NCBI RefSeq assembly: GCF_006715175.1
Contig: NZ_VFMQ01000001.1
Span: forward strand, 682,001-746,000
DNA from: Curtobacterium citreum
Lineage (GTDB): Bacteria > Actinomycetota > Actinomycetes > Actinomycetales > Microbacteriaceae
Direction of reading: 5' to 3'
DNA length: 64,000 nt
Position numbers and translations under genes: made by a program. Below the pieces are notes generated by a model that was not told where the DNA came from, made no database searches, and saw only the letters and a program-made list of their open reading frames with translations. The first letter of the stretch is position 1; each line of letters begins with the position of its first letter. This document shows positions 8,759 through 16,804 of the stretch, piece after piece.

Positions 8759-9547
8759 ATGTACGCAACGGAGCGCCACGACGCGATCGCCGCGCAGCTG
8801 CAGCGTGCCGGCCGGGTCTCCGTCGCCGACCTCGCCGACCACTTCGACGTCACCACCGAGACCGTCCGCCGCGACCTGGACCTGCTCGAGACCGCGGGCG
8901 TCCTGCGCCGGGTGCACGGGGGAGCGGTCCCGGTCGGACGATCCAGTGTGGTCGAGCTCACCGTCGCCGAGCGCGAGGGGCAGCACGGCCCCGCCAAGTC
9001 GGCGATCGCCCGCGCCGCGATGCGCCTGGTGCCCGCGACGTTCACCGGCTCGATCGCCCTCGACGCGGGGACGACCTGTGCAGCCGTCGCGTCCGAACTC
9101 GCCCGGTGGGAGCCCGCGACCCCCGGCGCCACGCTGACGGTCGTCACGAACTCCGTCCCGATCGCCGCCACCCTGCAGCACAGCCCGCACGTCGAGCTGC
9201 ACCTGCTCGGCGGCCGGGTCCGCGGGGTCACGAGCGCTGCCGTCGGCACCGCCACCGTCGAGCAGATCGCCGGCCTGCGCCCCGACGTCGCCTTCGTCGG
9301 CACGAACGGCCTGTCCGCCGGCTTCGGCCTGAGCACGCCCGACGAGTACGAGGCCGGCGTCAAGGGCGCCTACGTGCTCGCCGCCCGCCGGAGCGTCGTC
9401 CTCGCCGACGCCGCCAAGCACGGCGTCGAGGCGCTCATGCGCTTCGCCCGCCTCGACGAGATCGACACGCTCGTCACCGACCAGGAGCCCCCGGCCGACC
9501 TCGCCGGTGCGCTCGCCGACGCCGACGTGGAGGTCGTGGTCGCATGA
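8759..9547 (+). CDS. fruR: DeoR-family fructose operon repressor
   Basis: Transcription regulator of 262 residues. N-terminal DeoR helix-turn-helix (about 6-58: VSVADLADHFDVTTETVRRDLDLLE), then a DeoRC sugar-phosphate-binding domain with DAGTTCAAVASEL and VTNSVPIAATL. In this family the effector is usually fructose 1-phosphate or fructose 1,6-bisphosphate. The ATG at 8759 follows GAAGGAG by 8 nt; longer in-frame extensions run back into the exporter gene and are not credible. It overlaps fruK by four bases. The gene order repressor, 1-phosphofructokinase, fructose PTS supports the name. Confidence 0.92.
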   Translation: MYATERHDAIAAQLQRAGRVSVADLADHFDVTTETVRRDLDLLETAGVLRRVHGGAVPVGRSSVVELTVAEREGQHGPAKSAIARAAMRLVPATFTGSIALDAGTTCAAVASELARWEPATPGATLTVVTNSVPIAATLQHSPHVELHLLGGRVRGVTSAAVGTATVEQIAGLRPDVAFVGTNGLSAGFGLSTPDEYEAGVKGAYVLAARRSVVLADAAKHGVEALMRFARLDEIDTLVTDQEPPADLAGALADADVEVVVA

Positions 9548-10554
9548 ACGGCACCGCCAGCACCCGCATCGTCACCGTGACGCCCAACCCGTCCCTCGAC
9601 CGGACCATCGAGCTCGCCGGCGAGCTGCACCGCGGCGCCGTCCAGCGCGCCGTGCACACGACGGCCGAGCCCGGCGGCAAGGGCGTCAACGTCTCGCGGG
9701 TCGTCGTCGCCAGCGGCGGGGACACCCTGGCCGTCCTGCCCGGCGACGAGCTCGACCCCGTCCTGCTCGGCCTCGCGACCCGCGGCATCCCGACCGCGGC
9801 GCTCCCGATCGGCGCCCCGCTGCGCTCGAACGTCACCGTGACCGAGCCGACCGGCACGACGACGAAGCTCAACGAACCCGGCCCCTCGCTCGCCGGCCGC
9901 CTGGACGACCTCGCCGCGCTCGTGGCCGACGCCGCCGGACCGACCGCGACCGGGCCCGCCGCTCGCTGGGTCGTGTTCGCCGGCTCCCTGCCGCCCGGGC
10001 TGCCCGACGACGCGCTCGCCGTGCTCGTCCGCGCCGTGCGCCAGCGCCACGGGGACACCGTCCGGATCGCCGTCGACTCGTCCGGTCTGCCCTTCACCGC
10101 GCTGCTGCAGTCCGGTGAGCGGATCGACCTGGTGAAGCCGAACGCCGAGGAGCTCGCCGAGGTCGTCGGCGGGGACCCGGACGCGTACGAGCAGGACCCG
10201 GACGCCGCCGCGGTGGCCGCCCAGCGCCTGCACGACAAGCACGTCGACGCCGTCCTGCTCACGCTCGGCAGCGCCGGAGCCGTGCTCGTCTCGGACGAGG
10301 GCGCCTTCGCCGCCGCCGCACCGCGCATCGTCGCGCGCTCCACGGTCGGCGCGGGGGACTCCTCGCTCGCCGGCTACCTGCTCGCCGAGGTCGCCGGTGC
10401 GACCCCCGCCGAGCGGCTCGCCCAGGCCGTCGCCACCGGAGCGGCCGCCGCGGCGCTCCCCGGCAGCGACGTGCCCGCCCTCGACCACACCGACCCCGGC
10501 AGCGTGACCGTCCGGACCCTGCACCCGGCGCAGGTCCCGGCACCGATCGCCTGA
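9544..10554 (+). CDS. fruK: 1-phosphofructokinase
   Basis: PfkB-family kinase of 336 residues that phosphorylates fructose 1-phosphate, the product of the fructose PTS, to fructose 1,6-bisphosphate. Seen: N-terminal VTVTPNPSLDRTIEL, first PfkB motif GGKGVNVSRVV (about 45), FAGSLPPGLP and the C-terminal TVGAGDSSLAGYL with the anion hole and catalytic aspartate. The start ATG overlaps the regulator stop (ATGA). The position directly before the PTS gene fixes the substrate as fructose 1-phosphate rather than tagatose 6-phosphate or a nucleoside. Confidence 0.95.
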   Translation: MNGTASTRIVTVTPNPSLDRTIELAGELHRGAVQRAVHTTAEPGGKGVNVSRVVVASGGDTLAVLPGDELDPVLLGLATRGIPTAALPIGAPLRSNVTVTEPTGTTTKLNEPGPSLAGRLDDLAALVADAAGPTATGPAARWVVFAGSLPPGLPDDALAVLVRAVRQRHGDTVRIAVDSSGLPFTALLQSGERIDLVKPNAEELAEVVGGDPDAYEQDPDAAAVAAQRLHDKHVDAVLLTLGSAGAVLVSDEGAFAAAAPRIVARSTVGAGDSSLAGYLLAEVAGATPAERLAQAVATGAAAAALPGSDVPALDHTDPGSVTVRTLHPAQVPAPIA

Positions 10555-10639
10555 CCGACCCCCACCGCACCACCACTTCGCAGCACCACCCCCGAACAGC
10601 AATGCCCGCGCCTCGGCGCCACTGCAAAGGAGCAACCCC

Positions 10640-12736
10640 ATGTCCGCAGACACGACGCAGCGCCTCATCAGCGCGGAGCTCGTCGGCCTCGACGAGGACC
10701 TCGGCGGAACGTCCTCCGACGTCATCCGCGTGCTCGCCGACCGCGTCGCCGCCACCGGCCGTGCCGCCGACGGCAGCGCCCTCGCCGAGGACGCGATCAA
10801 GCGCGAGGCGAGCGTCGGCACCGGTGTGCCCGGCGGCATCGCGATCCCGCACGCCCGGTCCGCCTCGGTCTCGAGCCCGACGCTCGCGTTCTCCCGCCTG
10901 GCGCGGAAGGTGCCGTTCGGTGCGCCGGACGGCGACGCGGACATCGTCTTCATGATCGCGGTGCCCGAGGGTGCTGACAAGGACCACCTGACGGTCCTGT
11001 CGACCCTGGCGCGTGCCCTCATCCGCGACGACTTCACCGCGGCGCTCCGCGCGGCCGCGACCCCGCAGGACGTCGTGGACCTGGTGCAGCGCGAGGTCGG
11101 TGGCGAGGTCGCCGAGGCCGGTGTCGGCGCCCCGGCGCCCGCTGCCGCCGCCCCGGCCCCCACCACCACGGGCTCGGGTGCCCGCAAGGTCATCGTCGGC
11201 GTCACCGCGTGCCCGACCGGCATCGCGCACACCTACATGGCCGCCGACGCCCTGGTCGCCGCCGCCGAGCGCGCCGGTGCCGAGATGCACGTCGAGACGC
11301 AGGGCTCCTCGCAGGTCGAGCCGCTCGACCCCGCCCTGATCGCCCGCGCCGACGCCGTCGTGTTCGCGGTCGACGTGGACGTCCGCGACCGCAACCGCTT
11401 CGCCGGCAAGCCGCTGGTGTCCGGACCGGTCAAGCGCGGTGTCGACGAGCCGGACAAGATGATCGCCGAGGCCCTCCGCGCCGCGGACGACCCGCACGCC
11501 GCACGCGTGCAGGGCGGGGCTGCGACGACCGCCGAGTCGAACAAGGCCGACGAGCACTTCGGGCAGGCGCTCAAGCGCTGGCTGCTCACCGGCGTCAGCT
11601 ACATGATCCCGTTCGTCGCGGGCGGCGGTCTGCTCATCGCGCTCGGCTTCCTGCTCGCGGGCTACGCCATCGCGCTGCCGCACGGGGACTCCGGGCAGAA
11701 CAACGCGGTGTACACGCTGACGAACTACACGCTGCTCAACCTGCCGCCGGAGGGCCTCGGCTACTACCTCGGCGCCGCCGCGTTCCAGATCGGCGGGGTG
11801 TCCCTCGGGTTCCTCGTCGCCGCACTCGCCGGGTACATCGCCTACGCGATCGCCGACCGCCCCGGCATCGCGCCGGGCTTCGTCGCCGGGTCGATCGCCG
11901 TCTTCATGAACGCCGGCTTCCTCGGCGGGCTCGTCGGTGGTCTCATCGCCGGTGCCGCCGCGTACTGGATCGGGCGCATCCCGACCTGGCGCTGGCTCCG
12001 CGGCCTGATGCCCGTCGTGATCATCCCGCTCTTCGCGTCGATCATCGCCTCCGGCCTGATGCTCCTCGTGCTCGGCGGCCCGATCGCCTGGCTCATGACG
12101 CAGCTGACGAACTGGCTCAACTCGCTCAACGGCGCCTCGGCGATCCTGCTCGGCGTGATCCTCGGCCTGATGATGGCGTTCGACCTCGGTGGCCCGGTCA
12201 ACAAGGTCGCGTACTCGTTCGCCGTCGCCGGGCTCGGTGCCGGGACCGCCGCGAACGTCGTCCCGTTCGAGATCATGGCCGCCGTCATGGCCGCGGGCAT
12301 GGTCCCGCCGCTGGCCCTGGCGCTCGCCTCGACCGTCCTGTACCGCAAGGGCTTCACGAAGCCGGAGCGCGAGAACGGCAAGGCCGCGTGGCTGCTCGGT
12401 GCGTCGTTCATCTCCGAGGGCGCGATCCCGTTCGCCGCAGCCGACCCGCTGCGCGTCATCCCGGCGTCGATGATCGGTGCCGCGGTCACGGGTGCGATCT
12501 CGATGGCGGCCGGGGTGACCTCTCGCGCACCCCACGGCGGCATCTTCGTGTTCTTCGCCATCGGGGACGTCGCGATGTTCATCGTCGCGATCGTGGCCGG
12601 CACGGTCGTGTCCGCGCTGGTCCTGGTGGGCCTGAAGAAGTGGGTGCGCAAGGCACCCGCCGCCGAGGCGGCGGCCGCCGATCAGGCGGCGGTGGCCGGC
12701 GAGACGATCGGCCAGCGCGCGCCCGCCGCGGTCTGA
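10640..12736 (+). CDS. fruA: PTS fructose transporter, EIIABC
   Basis: Fructose-specific enzyme II with all three units fused, 698 residues. EIIA domain (about 1-150) with phosphorylated H71 in GIAIPHARS. An Ala/Pro linker (about 160-180) precedes EIIB (about 183-285) with phospho-Cys191 in VTACPTGIAHTYM. EIIC follows from about 310 with multiple helices, including SYMIPFVAGGGLLIALGFLL and FVAGSIAVFMNAGFLG. Order A-B-C with no fused HPr is the usual actinobacterial arrangement. AAAGGAG lies 8-9 nt before the ATG. An 85-nt gap from fruK contains no clear terminator, so the three genes form one operon that ends at the following palindrome. Confidence 0.96.
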   Translation: MSADTTQRLISAELVGLDEDLGGTSSDVIRVLADRVAATGRAADGSALAEDAIKREASVGTGVPGGIAIPHARSASVSSPTLAFSRLARKVPFGAPDGDADIVFMIAVPEGADKDHLTVLSTLARALIRDDFTAALRAAATPQDVVDLVQREVGGEVAEAGVGAPAPAAAAPAPTTTGSGARKVIVGVTACPTGIAHTYMAADALVAAAERAGAEMHVETQGSSQVEPLDPALIARADAVVFAVDVDVRDRNRFAGKPLVSGPVKRGVDEPDKMIAEALRAADDPHAARVQGGAATTAESNKADEHFGQALKRWLLTGVSYMIPFVAGGGLLIALGFLLAGYAIALPHGDSGQNNAVYTLTNYTLLNLPPEGLGYYLGAAAFQIGGVSLGFLVAALAGYIAYAIADRPGIAPGFVAGSIAVFMNAGFLGGLVGGLIAGAAAYWIGRIPTWRWLRGLMPVVIIPLFASIIASGLMLLVLGGPIAWLMTQLTNWLNSLNGASAILLGVILGLMMAFDLGGPVNKVAYSFAVAGLGAGTAANVVPFEIMAAVMAAGMVPPLALALASTVLYRKGFTKPERENGKAAWLLGASFISEGAIPFAAADPLRVIPASMIGAAVTGAISMAAGVTSRAPHGGIFVFFAIGDVAMFIVAIVAGTVVSALVLVGLKKWVRKAPAAEAAAADQAAVAGETIGQRAPAAV

Positions 12737-12747
12737 CGCAACGCCCT

Positions 12748-12795
12748 GACGGACGGGAGGCACGGTGCCAGCTGGCACCGTGCCTCCCGTCCGTC
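12748..12795. terminator. perfect 48-bp palindrome after fruA (repeat family copy 2)
   Basis: Two 22-nt arms around AGCT are exact reverse complements, and because AGCT is itself palindromic the whole 48 bp is. The core is GGGAGGCACGGTGCC. It closes the fructose operon and is the cleanest member of the family. Confidence 0.85.
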
Positions 12796-12834
12796 TGCCG
12801 CACCCCCGTTCCCGCCCTGCCCGCCCTGTGCGTC

Positions 12835-12858
12835 GAGCTGCCGGAATTCCGGTACCTC
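12835..12858. repeat. 24-bp imperfect palindrome, second small repeat family
   Basis: GAGCTGCCGGAA faces TTCCGGTACCTC with two mismatches. A related palindrome with the same frame CGTCGAGNTGCCGGAAT occurs at 29951-29982. Apart from this and the 48-bp palindrome, the 280 bp between fruA and the DedA gene hold only the promoter. Confidence 0.6.
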
Positions 12859-13004
12859 GCGGTCCGGAGCGGCCGTCCGTCGCACCCGGGCGCCCACGCA
12901 GCGGCGAGTCGTGGCACCTCGGCGACACGTCGCCGAGCGCGTCGGCACCACGCCCACTCGGCTCGCGCTCAGGTGGCGTGCTGACTCCTGGCAGGACGCT
13001 CAGA

Positions 13005-13010
13005 CAGAGT
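13005..13010 (+). promoter_or_regulatory. -10-like box CAGAGT, leaderless promoter
   Basis: CAGAGT lies 6 nt before the ATG at 13017, the leaderless spacing seen elsewhere in the window. It is a weaker match than TANNNT. Confidence 0.4.
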
Positions 13011-13016
13011 GGACCC

Positions 13017-13745
13017 ATGACGACCGCCCTCACGCTGCCGCCGACCCTGCCCGCCTCGACCAGGAGTGCGGGTCAGGAGGCGGGCACCGAGGACCTCGGT
13101 GGCCTCTCCGGCTTCGTGCTGCAGGTCATCGACGCGCTCGGCGAGTGGGGCGTCGCGATCATGCTCTTCGTCGAGACGGTGTTCCCGCCCATCCCGTCCG
13201 AGGTGATCCTGCCGCTCGCGGGGTTCCTGGCGGGAGCCGGGCGGATGAACCTCGTGCTCGTGCTGCTGCTCGCGACGCTCGGGTCGTACCTCGGCGCGCT
13301 CGTGCTCTACTGGCTCGGCGCGGTGATCGGGTTCGAACGGACCGTGCGCTGGCTCGGGAAGCTGCCGCTCGTCGACGAGGACGACTTCCGCAAGGCCGCG
13401 GACTGGTTCCACCGGCACGGCAGGAGCGCGGTGTTCTTCGGCCGGTTCGTGCCGATCGTGCGGAGCCTGATCTCGCTGCCGGCGGGCGCCGACCGGATGC
13501 ACCTCGGCACGTTCTCGGTGTTCACGATCATCGCGAGCGGCATCTGGAACAGCGGCCTGGTGCTGCTCGGAGCGGCGTTCGGGACCCAGTACGACAAGGT
13601 CGAGCAGTACACCGAGTGGATCGACCGGGTGCTCTACGTCGCGATCGCCGTCGTCGTGGTGACGTTCGTGGTGCGACGGGTCCGGCGTGCCCGGGCGGAA
13701 CGCGCCGCTCGCGGGCGCCGACCTGCGGCACCCGCGAACGACTGA
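13017..13745 (+). CDS. DedA-family membrane protein
   Basis: DedA/VTT-type integral membrane protein of 242 residues. The family motif FPPIPSEVILPLAGFLAG begins near residue 60, and the re-entrant GRFVPIVRSLISLPAGADRM lies near 145. Helices follow at about 165-185 and 200-220. Members work in lipid-carrier (undecaprenyl phosphate) recycling or phospholipid scrambling and affect envelope stress resistance. Which applies here cannot be told from sequence. The ORF could extend upstream but only into the intergenic repeats; the ATG at 13017 follows a -10-like box. It ends 4 bp before the stop of a convergent gene. Confidence 0.92.
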   Translation: MTTALTLPPTLPASTRSAGQEAGTEDLGGLSGFVLQVIDALGEWGVAIMLFVETVFPPIPSEVILPLAGFLAGAGRMNLVLVLLLATLGSYLGALVLYWLGAVIGFERTVRWLGKLPLVDEDDFRKAADWFHRHGRSAVFFGRFVPIVRSLISLPAGADRMHLGTFSVFTIIASGIWNSGLVLLGAAFGTQYDKVEQYTEWIDRVLYVAIAVVVVTFVVRRVRRARAERAARGRRPAAPAND

Positions 13746-13749
13746 GCGG

Positions 13750-13953
13750 TCACTTCTTCGTGAGGGCCGACTCCTTGTGCGCGGCCTTGTTGCCGGACTT
13801 CTCCGACTCGACGATCCAGTACGGGTCGTCGTCCGTCGGCTTGAAGTCCTGACCGTCGAACGTGAAGTCCTTCGTCTTCTTCTCGACCAGCTTGCCGGTC
13901 GTCCTGCCCTGCGAGGTGTTCCAGTGCACCTCGTCGCCCTTCGACAGCGCCAC
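13750..13953 (-). CDS. DUF2945 / HVA1-TUDOR small protein
   Basis: Small soluble protein of 67 residues: KGDEVHWNTSQG, then DPYWIVESEKSG and AAHKESALTKK, the hallmark pattern of the hypervirulence-associated TUDOR (DUF2945) family. Its function in bacteria is not established. I chose the GTG at 13953 because AGGAGG lies 5 nt upstream; a longer reading to 14043 lacks family similarity. A TAGCGT -10 box at 13995-14000 (reverse strand) would give a leader of about 35 nt with a small GC hairpin. Convergent with the DedA gene with only 4 bp between stops. Confidence 0.85.
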   Translation of the reverse strand: MALSKGDEVHWNTSQGRTTGKLVEKKTKDFTFDGQDFKPTDDDPYWIVESEKSGNKAAHKESALTKK

Positions 13954-14081
13954 GATGTCCTCCTTGCGTAGTCCCGGGCTCTCCGGGAACCCGGACGCTA
14001 CCCCCGCAGTTCCGCGGATCCACGGGGATCTGTCCCCCATCACGATGTCGTAACGGCACCGCGGATCCGAGGTGGGACGCG

Positions 14082-14087
14082 TACCGT
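14082..14087 (+). promoter_or_regulatory. -10 box TACCGT upstream of the kinase leader ORF
   Basis: TACCGT is followed by 5 nt and the GTG at 14093 that opens a 12-codon frame. It is the only good -10 match before the Ser/Thr kinase gene. Confidence 0.5.
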
Positions 14088-14092
14088 TGACC

Positions 14093-14131
14093 GTGAGTCA
14101 CCTTGTCGGCGTCTGCCGCGGAACCCGATGA
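14093..14131 (+). CDS. putative 12-residue leader peptide coupled to the kinase gene
   Basis: A GTG-initiated frame encodes MSHLVGVCRGTR and ends in a TGA that overlaps the ATG of the kinase gene (ATGA). The start lies 5 nt after a TACCGT -10 box, so the mRNA may be leaderless and open with this short frame. The kinase ATG itself has no clear ribosome binding site, which makes re-initiation after the leader plausible. There is no homology to lean on, and the call rests on signal placement only. Confidence 0.4.
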   Translation: MSHLVGVCRGTR

Positions 14132-15207
14132 CTCCCGACGGATCGAAGTACAGCATGACCCTGGTCGACAGCGCGCGGGCCGACACGGTCCTGGCGGGCC
14201 GCTACCGGCTCGTCAAGCTCATCGGCACGGGCGGCATGGGGTCGGTCTACGAAGCTCGCGACGAACACACGTACCGTGCGGTCGCGGTCAAGCTCTTCGC
14301 GACGCCGGACTCGATGACGACGGCCGACCGGGTCCGCCAGGAGCGCGAGATCCGGCTGCTCAGCATGCTGTCGCACCCGGGTCTCGTGCCGCTGTACGAC
14401 GCCGGCACCCACGAGTTCGGGGACGGCCCGCACCGCTTCATCGTGATGGAGCTCATCGCCGACACGACGCTCCTCCGCCGGCTCGCGGGCGGCCCGCTGC
14501 ACAACTACGAGGTCGCCGACCTCGGGGCGCAGCTCGCCGACGCCCTGGCGTACGTGCACTCGCGCGGCATCGTGCACCGCGACGTGAAGCCGGCGAACAT
14601 CCTCATCAACGACGAGGGCGCCTCCGGCTTCGCCCGTGCCGTGAAGCTCACCGACTTCGGCGTGGCGCACTTCGTCGACGGCTCCCGCTTGACGAACGAC
14701 GGCACGATCATCGGCACCGCGGCGTACCTCAGCCCGGAGCAGGTCGCGGGGGAGCCGATCGGCTTCGCGACCGACGTGTACTCGCTCGGCCTGGTGCTCC
14801 TCGAGTCGCTGACCGGCAAGCAGGAGTACTCGGGCACCCTGATCGAGGCTGCCCTCGCCCGGCTGCGGCACGACCCCGAGGTCCCGGACTCGGTCGGCCC
14901 GGACTGGCACGACCTGCTCGCGAAGATGACCCACCGCGACCCGGCCCGCCGACCGACCGCGGTCGCCGTCGCGAGCGCGCTCCGTGGCGGGTCGACGCGG
15001 ATCACCGGCCCGGTGCCCCTCGGCCCGGAGCGGACGAAGCACAAGCGCGACCACAAGCTGCACCGCGCCGCCCACCGGCACGCACGGCGCGGCACCTTCG
15101 CGGCGGTCCGTCGCTGGCGTCGCCGGAACGTCCTGGTCGGGTCGTTCGCGGCCTTCGGGGTGCTCGCCGCGTGCACCGCGGCGTACATCGCGGGCACCCT
15201 GCACTGA
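14128..15207 (+). CDS. Ser/Thr protein kinase (Hanks type) with C-terminal membrane helix
   Basis: Eukaryotic-like kinase of 359 residues. Glycine loop GTGGMGSV (33-40), ATP-binding K55, catalytic loop HRDVKPANI with D152, DFG motif with D176 and activation segment GTAAYLSPEQVAG. A basic juxtamembrane stretch (about 300-332) precedes one helix (about 334-353) and a very short outer tail. There are no PASTA repeats, so it is not a PknB-type muropeptide sensor. The ATG at 14128 overlaps the stop of a 12-codon leader; another ATG at 14155 is possible. Substrates are unknown, and no cognate phosphatase lies beside it. Confidence 0.93.
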   Translation: MTPDGSKYSMTLVDSARADTVLAGRYRLVKLIGTGGMGSVYEARDEHTYRAVAVKLFATPDSMTTADRVRQEREIRLLSMLSHPGLVPLYDAGTHEFGDGPHRFIVMELIADTTLLRRLAGGPLHNYEVADLGAQLADALAYVHSRGIVHRDVKPANILINDEGASGFARAVKLTDFGVAHFVDGSRLTNDGTIIGTAAYLSPEQVAGEPIGFATDVYSLGLVLLESLTGKQEYSGTLIEAALARLRHDPEVPDSVGPDWHDLLAKMTHRDPARRPTAVAVASALRGGSTRITGPVPLGPERTKHKRDHKLHRAAHRHARRGTFAAVRRWRRRNVLVGSFAAFGVLAACTAAYIAGTLH

Positions 15208-15235
15208 CCCGGCCTCCGACGGGCCAGGTCCCTGG

Positions 15236-15241
15236 CAGGAT
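15236..15241 (+). promoter_or_regulatory. -10 box CAGGAT, leaderless promoter of trpF
   Basis: CAGGAT followed by 6 nt and the ATG at 15248. Confidence 0.45.
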
Positions 15242-15247
15242 GGATCC

Positions 15248-15871
15248 ATGAGCGACCAGCGCTGGATCAAGATCTGCGGTCTGTCGACGCCCGAGACCGT
15301 CGACGCCGCCGTGGACGCGGGTGCCGACGCGGTCGGGTTCGTCTTCGCCGCCGGCAGCCCCCGCACCGTGACGGCGGACCTCGCGAAGGAGCTCGTCGAG
15401 CGGGTGCCGGAGGGCATCGACGCCGTCGGGGTGTTCCGCGACCAGCAGATCGACGAGATCGTCGGTATCGCGTCCGAGGTCGGGCTCACCACGCTCCAGC
15501 TGCACGGGGGCGAGTCGGCGAGTGACTTCGCGCGTGCGCGGGACGCCGGGTTCTTCACCATCCGTGCCGTCGCCGCCGACGACTTCCTGCGCGAGACGCC
15601 CGAGCAGCGCGCGGCCTTCGACCACGACCTGCTGCTGCTCGACGCCGCCGTGCCGGGCAGCGGGCGGCTCGTCGACCCCGCGACGATCGCGGGGAAGGTG
15701 GACGAGGCGTGGATCCTCGCCGGGGGGCTCACCCCGGCGAACGTGGTCGCCGCGGTCGAGGCCCTGGACCCCGACGGCGTGGACGTGTCGAGTGGTGTGG
15801 AGTCGGAGCGAGGGGTCAAGGACGTCGCGCGGATCCGCTCCTTCGTCGAGGCGGTCCGCAGCATCCCCTGA
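15248..15871 (+). CDS. trpF: phosphoribosylanthranilate isomerase
   Basis: Tryptophan pathway enzyme of 207 residues that converts N-(5-phosphoribosyl)anthranilate to the carboxyphenylamino-ribulose phosphate. TIM-barrel signatures: WIKICGLSTPE with the catalytic Cys10, LQLHGGES, the LLLLDAAVPGSG region with the catalytic Asp, and the phosphate-binding WILAGGLTPANV and GVDVSSGVES. Length fits the family. It stands alone, away from other trp genes, with its own promoter and a palindrome downstream, an arrangement known in actinobacteria. The ATG is fixed by a -10 box 6 nt upstream and by homology starting at residue 5. Confidence 0.95.
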   Translation: MSDQRWIKICGLSTPETVDAAVDAGADAVGFVFAAGSPRTVTADLAKELVERVPEGIDAVGVFRDQQIDEIVGIASEVGLTTLQLHGGESASDFARARDAGFFTIRAVAADDFLRETPEQRAAFDHDLLLLDAAVPGSGRLVDPATIAGKVDEAWILAGGLTPANVVAAVEALDPDGVDVSSGVESERGVKDVARIRSFVEAVRSIP

Positions 15872-15930
15872 GCCGACCCGGCCGGGTCGGGCCTGGCCTG
15901 ATCACGTCGCGTCGCGGACGTGACCGGACG

Positions 15931-15976
15931 ACGGACGGGAGGCACGTGGCGAGCCCGCCACGTGCCTCCCGTCCGT
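15931..15976. terminator. 46-bp palindrome after trpF (repeat family copy 3)
   Basis: Arms 15931-15951 and 15956-15976 are exact reverse complements around AGCC; the core here is GGGAGGCACGTGGCG. It lies between the convergent trpF and HAD genes and could terminate both. Confidence 0.82.
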
Positions 15977-15997
15977 CCGGTGCGCGTCAGCGCACGC

Positions 15998-16756
15998 TCA
16001 GCGCAGCGTCGGGATCAGCTCCGTCAGGAACGCGTCGGTGTCCTCCCAGCCCTCCACCGCGTGGCAGGGGACACCGAGCGCCTTGACCGGGTAGTCGTTG
16101 CCCTCGGGGTCGAGGCGGTCCCCGACGAACAGCACGTCGTCGAGGGCGATGCCGGTGAGCTCGGCGAGGCGTCGCATGCCGTAGGCCTTGTCGATGCCCT
16201 TCCGGGTGATGTCCACGCTCGTCGAGCCGCCGGAGCGGACCTCGAGGTCGGGCAGCTCGGCCTGCACGAGCCGGCGGAGGTGGTCCTTCTTCTCGCCGGT
16301 CGGGTCCCACCGCTTCTTCACGTCCACCGGCGCCGACTGGCCGAGGGCCGAGAACGTGATCTGTGACCCGCGGTCCTCGAGGATCGGGCCCCAGGTCTCC
16401 GACTCCCAGAGCCCGGCTGCCTTCGCCTGGGCCTCGACCGCGGCGAGGGCGCGGGACTTCTCGTCGTCGGTGAGGTCCTCGGCGTACTGCAGTGCCCAGT
16501 CGGACCCGGACCAGCGGTAGTAGGCGGTGCCGCAGGTCGGGAGCAGGTGGAGGTCGTCGAGGACGAGTCCGTCGCGGGCGCTCAGGGGCGTCACGAGCTG
16601 CTGCTCGAACTGCTGGAAGTTCCCGCCGGAGATGACCGCGACCGGGACCGTGGCGAGCAGCGACGCGAAGGTCTCGAGCATGCGCGGGTCGAGCGGGGAC
16701 TTCGACGGCGCGAGGGTGTCGTCGAGGTCGAAGGCGACGAGGCGGGGCGTGGTCAT
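15998..16756 (-). CDS. HAD-IIB phosphatase, phosphomannomutase-like
   Basis: Soluble HAD-superfamily hydrolase of 252 residues. Motif I AFDLDDTLAPSK at the N-terminus, motif II AVISGGNF (about 42), motif III Lys in the KKDHLRRLV region, and motif IV LFVGDRLDPEGNDYPV (about 213). The GDxxxPxGNDYPV form of motif IV is typical of phosphomannomutase-type and sucrose-phosphatase-type HAD-IIB proteins, so a sugar phosphate is the likely substrate. A true mutase cannot be concluded. The ATG at 16756 has a CAGGAT -10 box 7 nt upstream. Confidence 0.85.
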   Translation of the reverse strand: MTTPRLVAFDLDDTLAPSKSPLDPRMLETFASLLATVPVAVISGGNFQQFEQQLVTPLSARDGLVLDDLHLLPTCGTAYYRWSGSDWALQYAEDLTDDEKSRALAAVEAQAKAAGLWESETWGPILEDRGSQITFSALGQSAPVDVKKRWDPTGEKKDHLRRLVQAELPDLEVRSGGSTSVDITRKGIDKAYGMRRLAELTGIALDDVLFVGDRLDPEGNDYPVKALGVPCHAVEGWEDTDAFLTELIPTLR

Positions 16757-16763
16757 GCCCTCG

Positions 16764-16769
16764 ATCCTG
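16764..16769 (-). promoter_or_regulatory. -10 box CAGGAT, leaderless promoter of the HAD gene
   Basis: On the reverse strand CAGGAT is followed by 7 nt and ATG at 16756. Confidence 0.45.
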
Positions 16770-16804
16770 CCAGATCCGTCGTGCTCCGCCGGTGCGGGCG
16801 GTCG

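Noticed and set aside
10259..13033. A 924-codon reverse-strand open frame over fruA
   Set aside because: Antisense shadow of the PTS gene; no start signal or domain.
15998..16756. Calling the HAD-IIB gene a true phosphomannomutase
   Set aside because: Motif IV resembles phosphomannomutase, but many phosphatases share it and no mannose pathway gene is adjacent.
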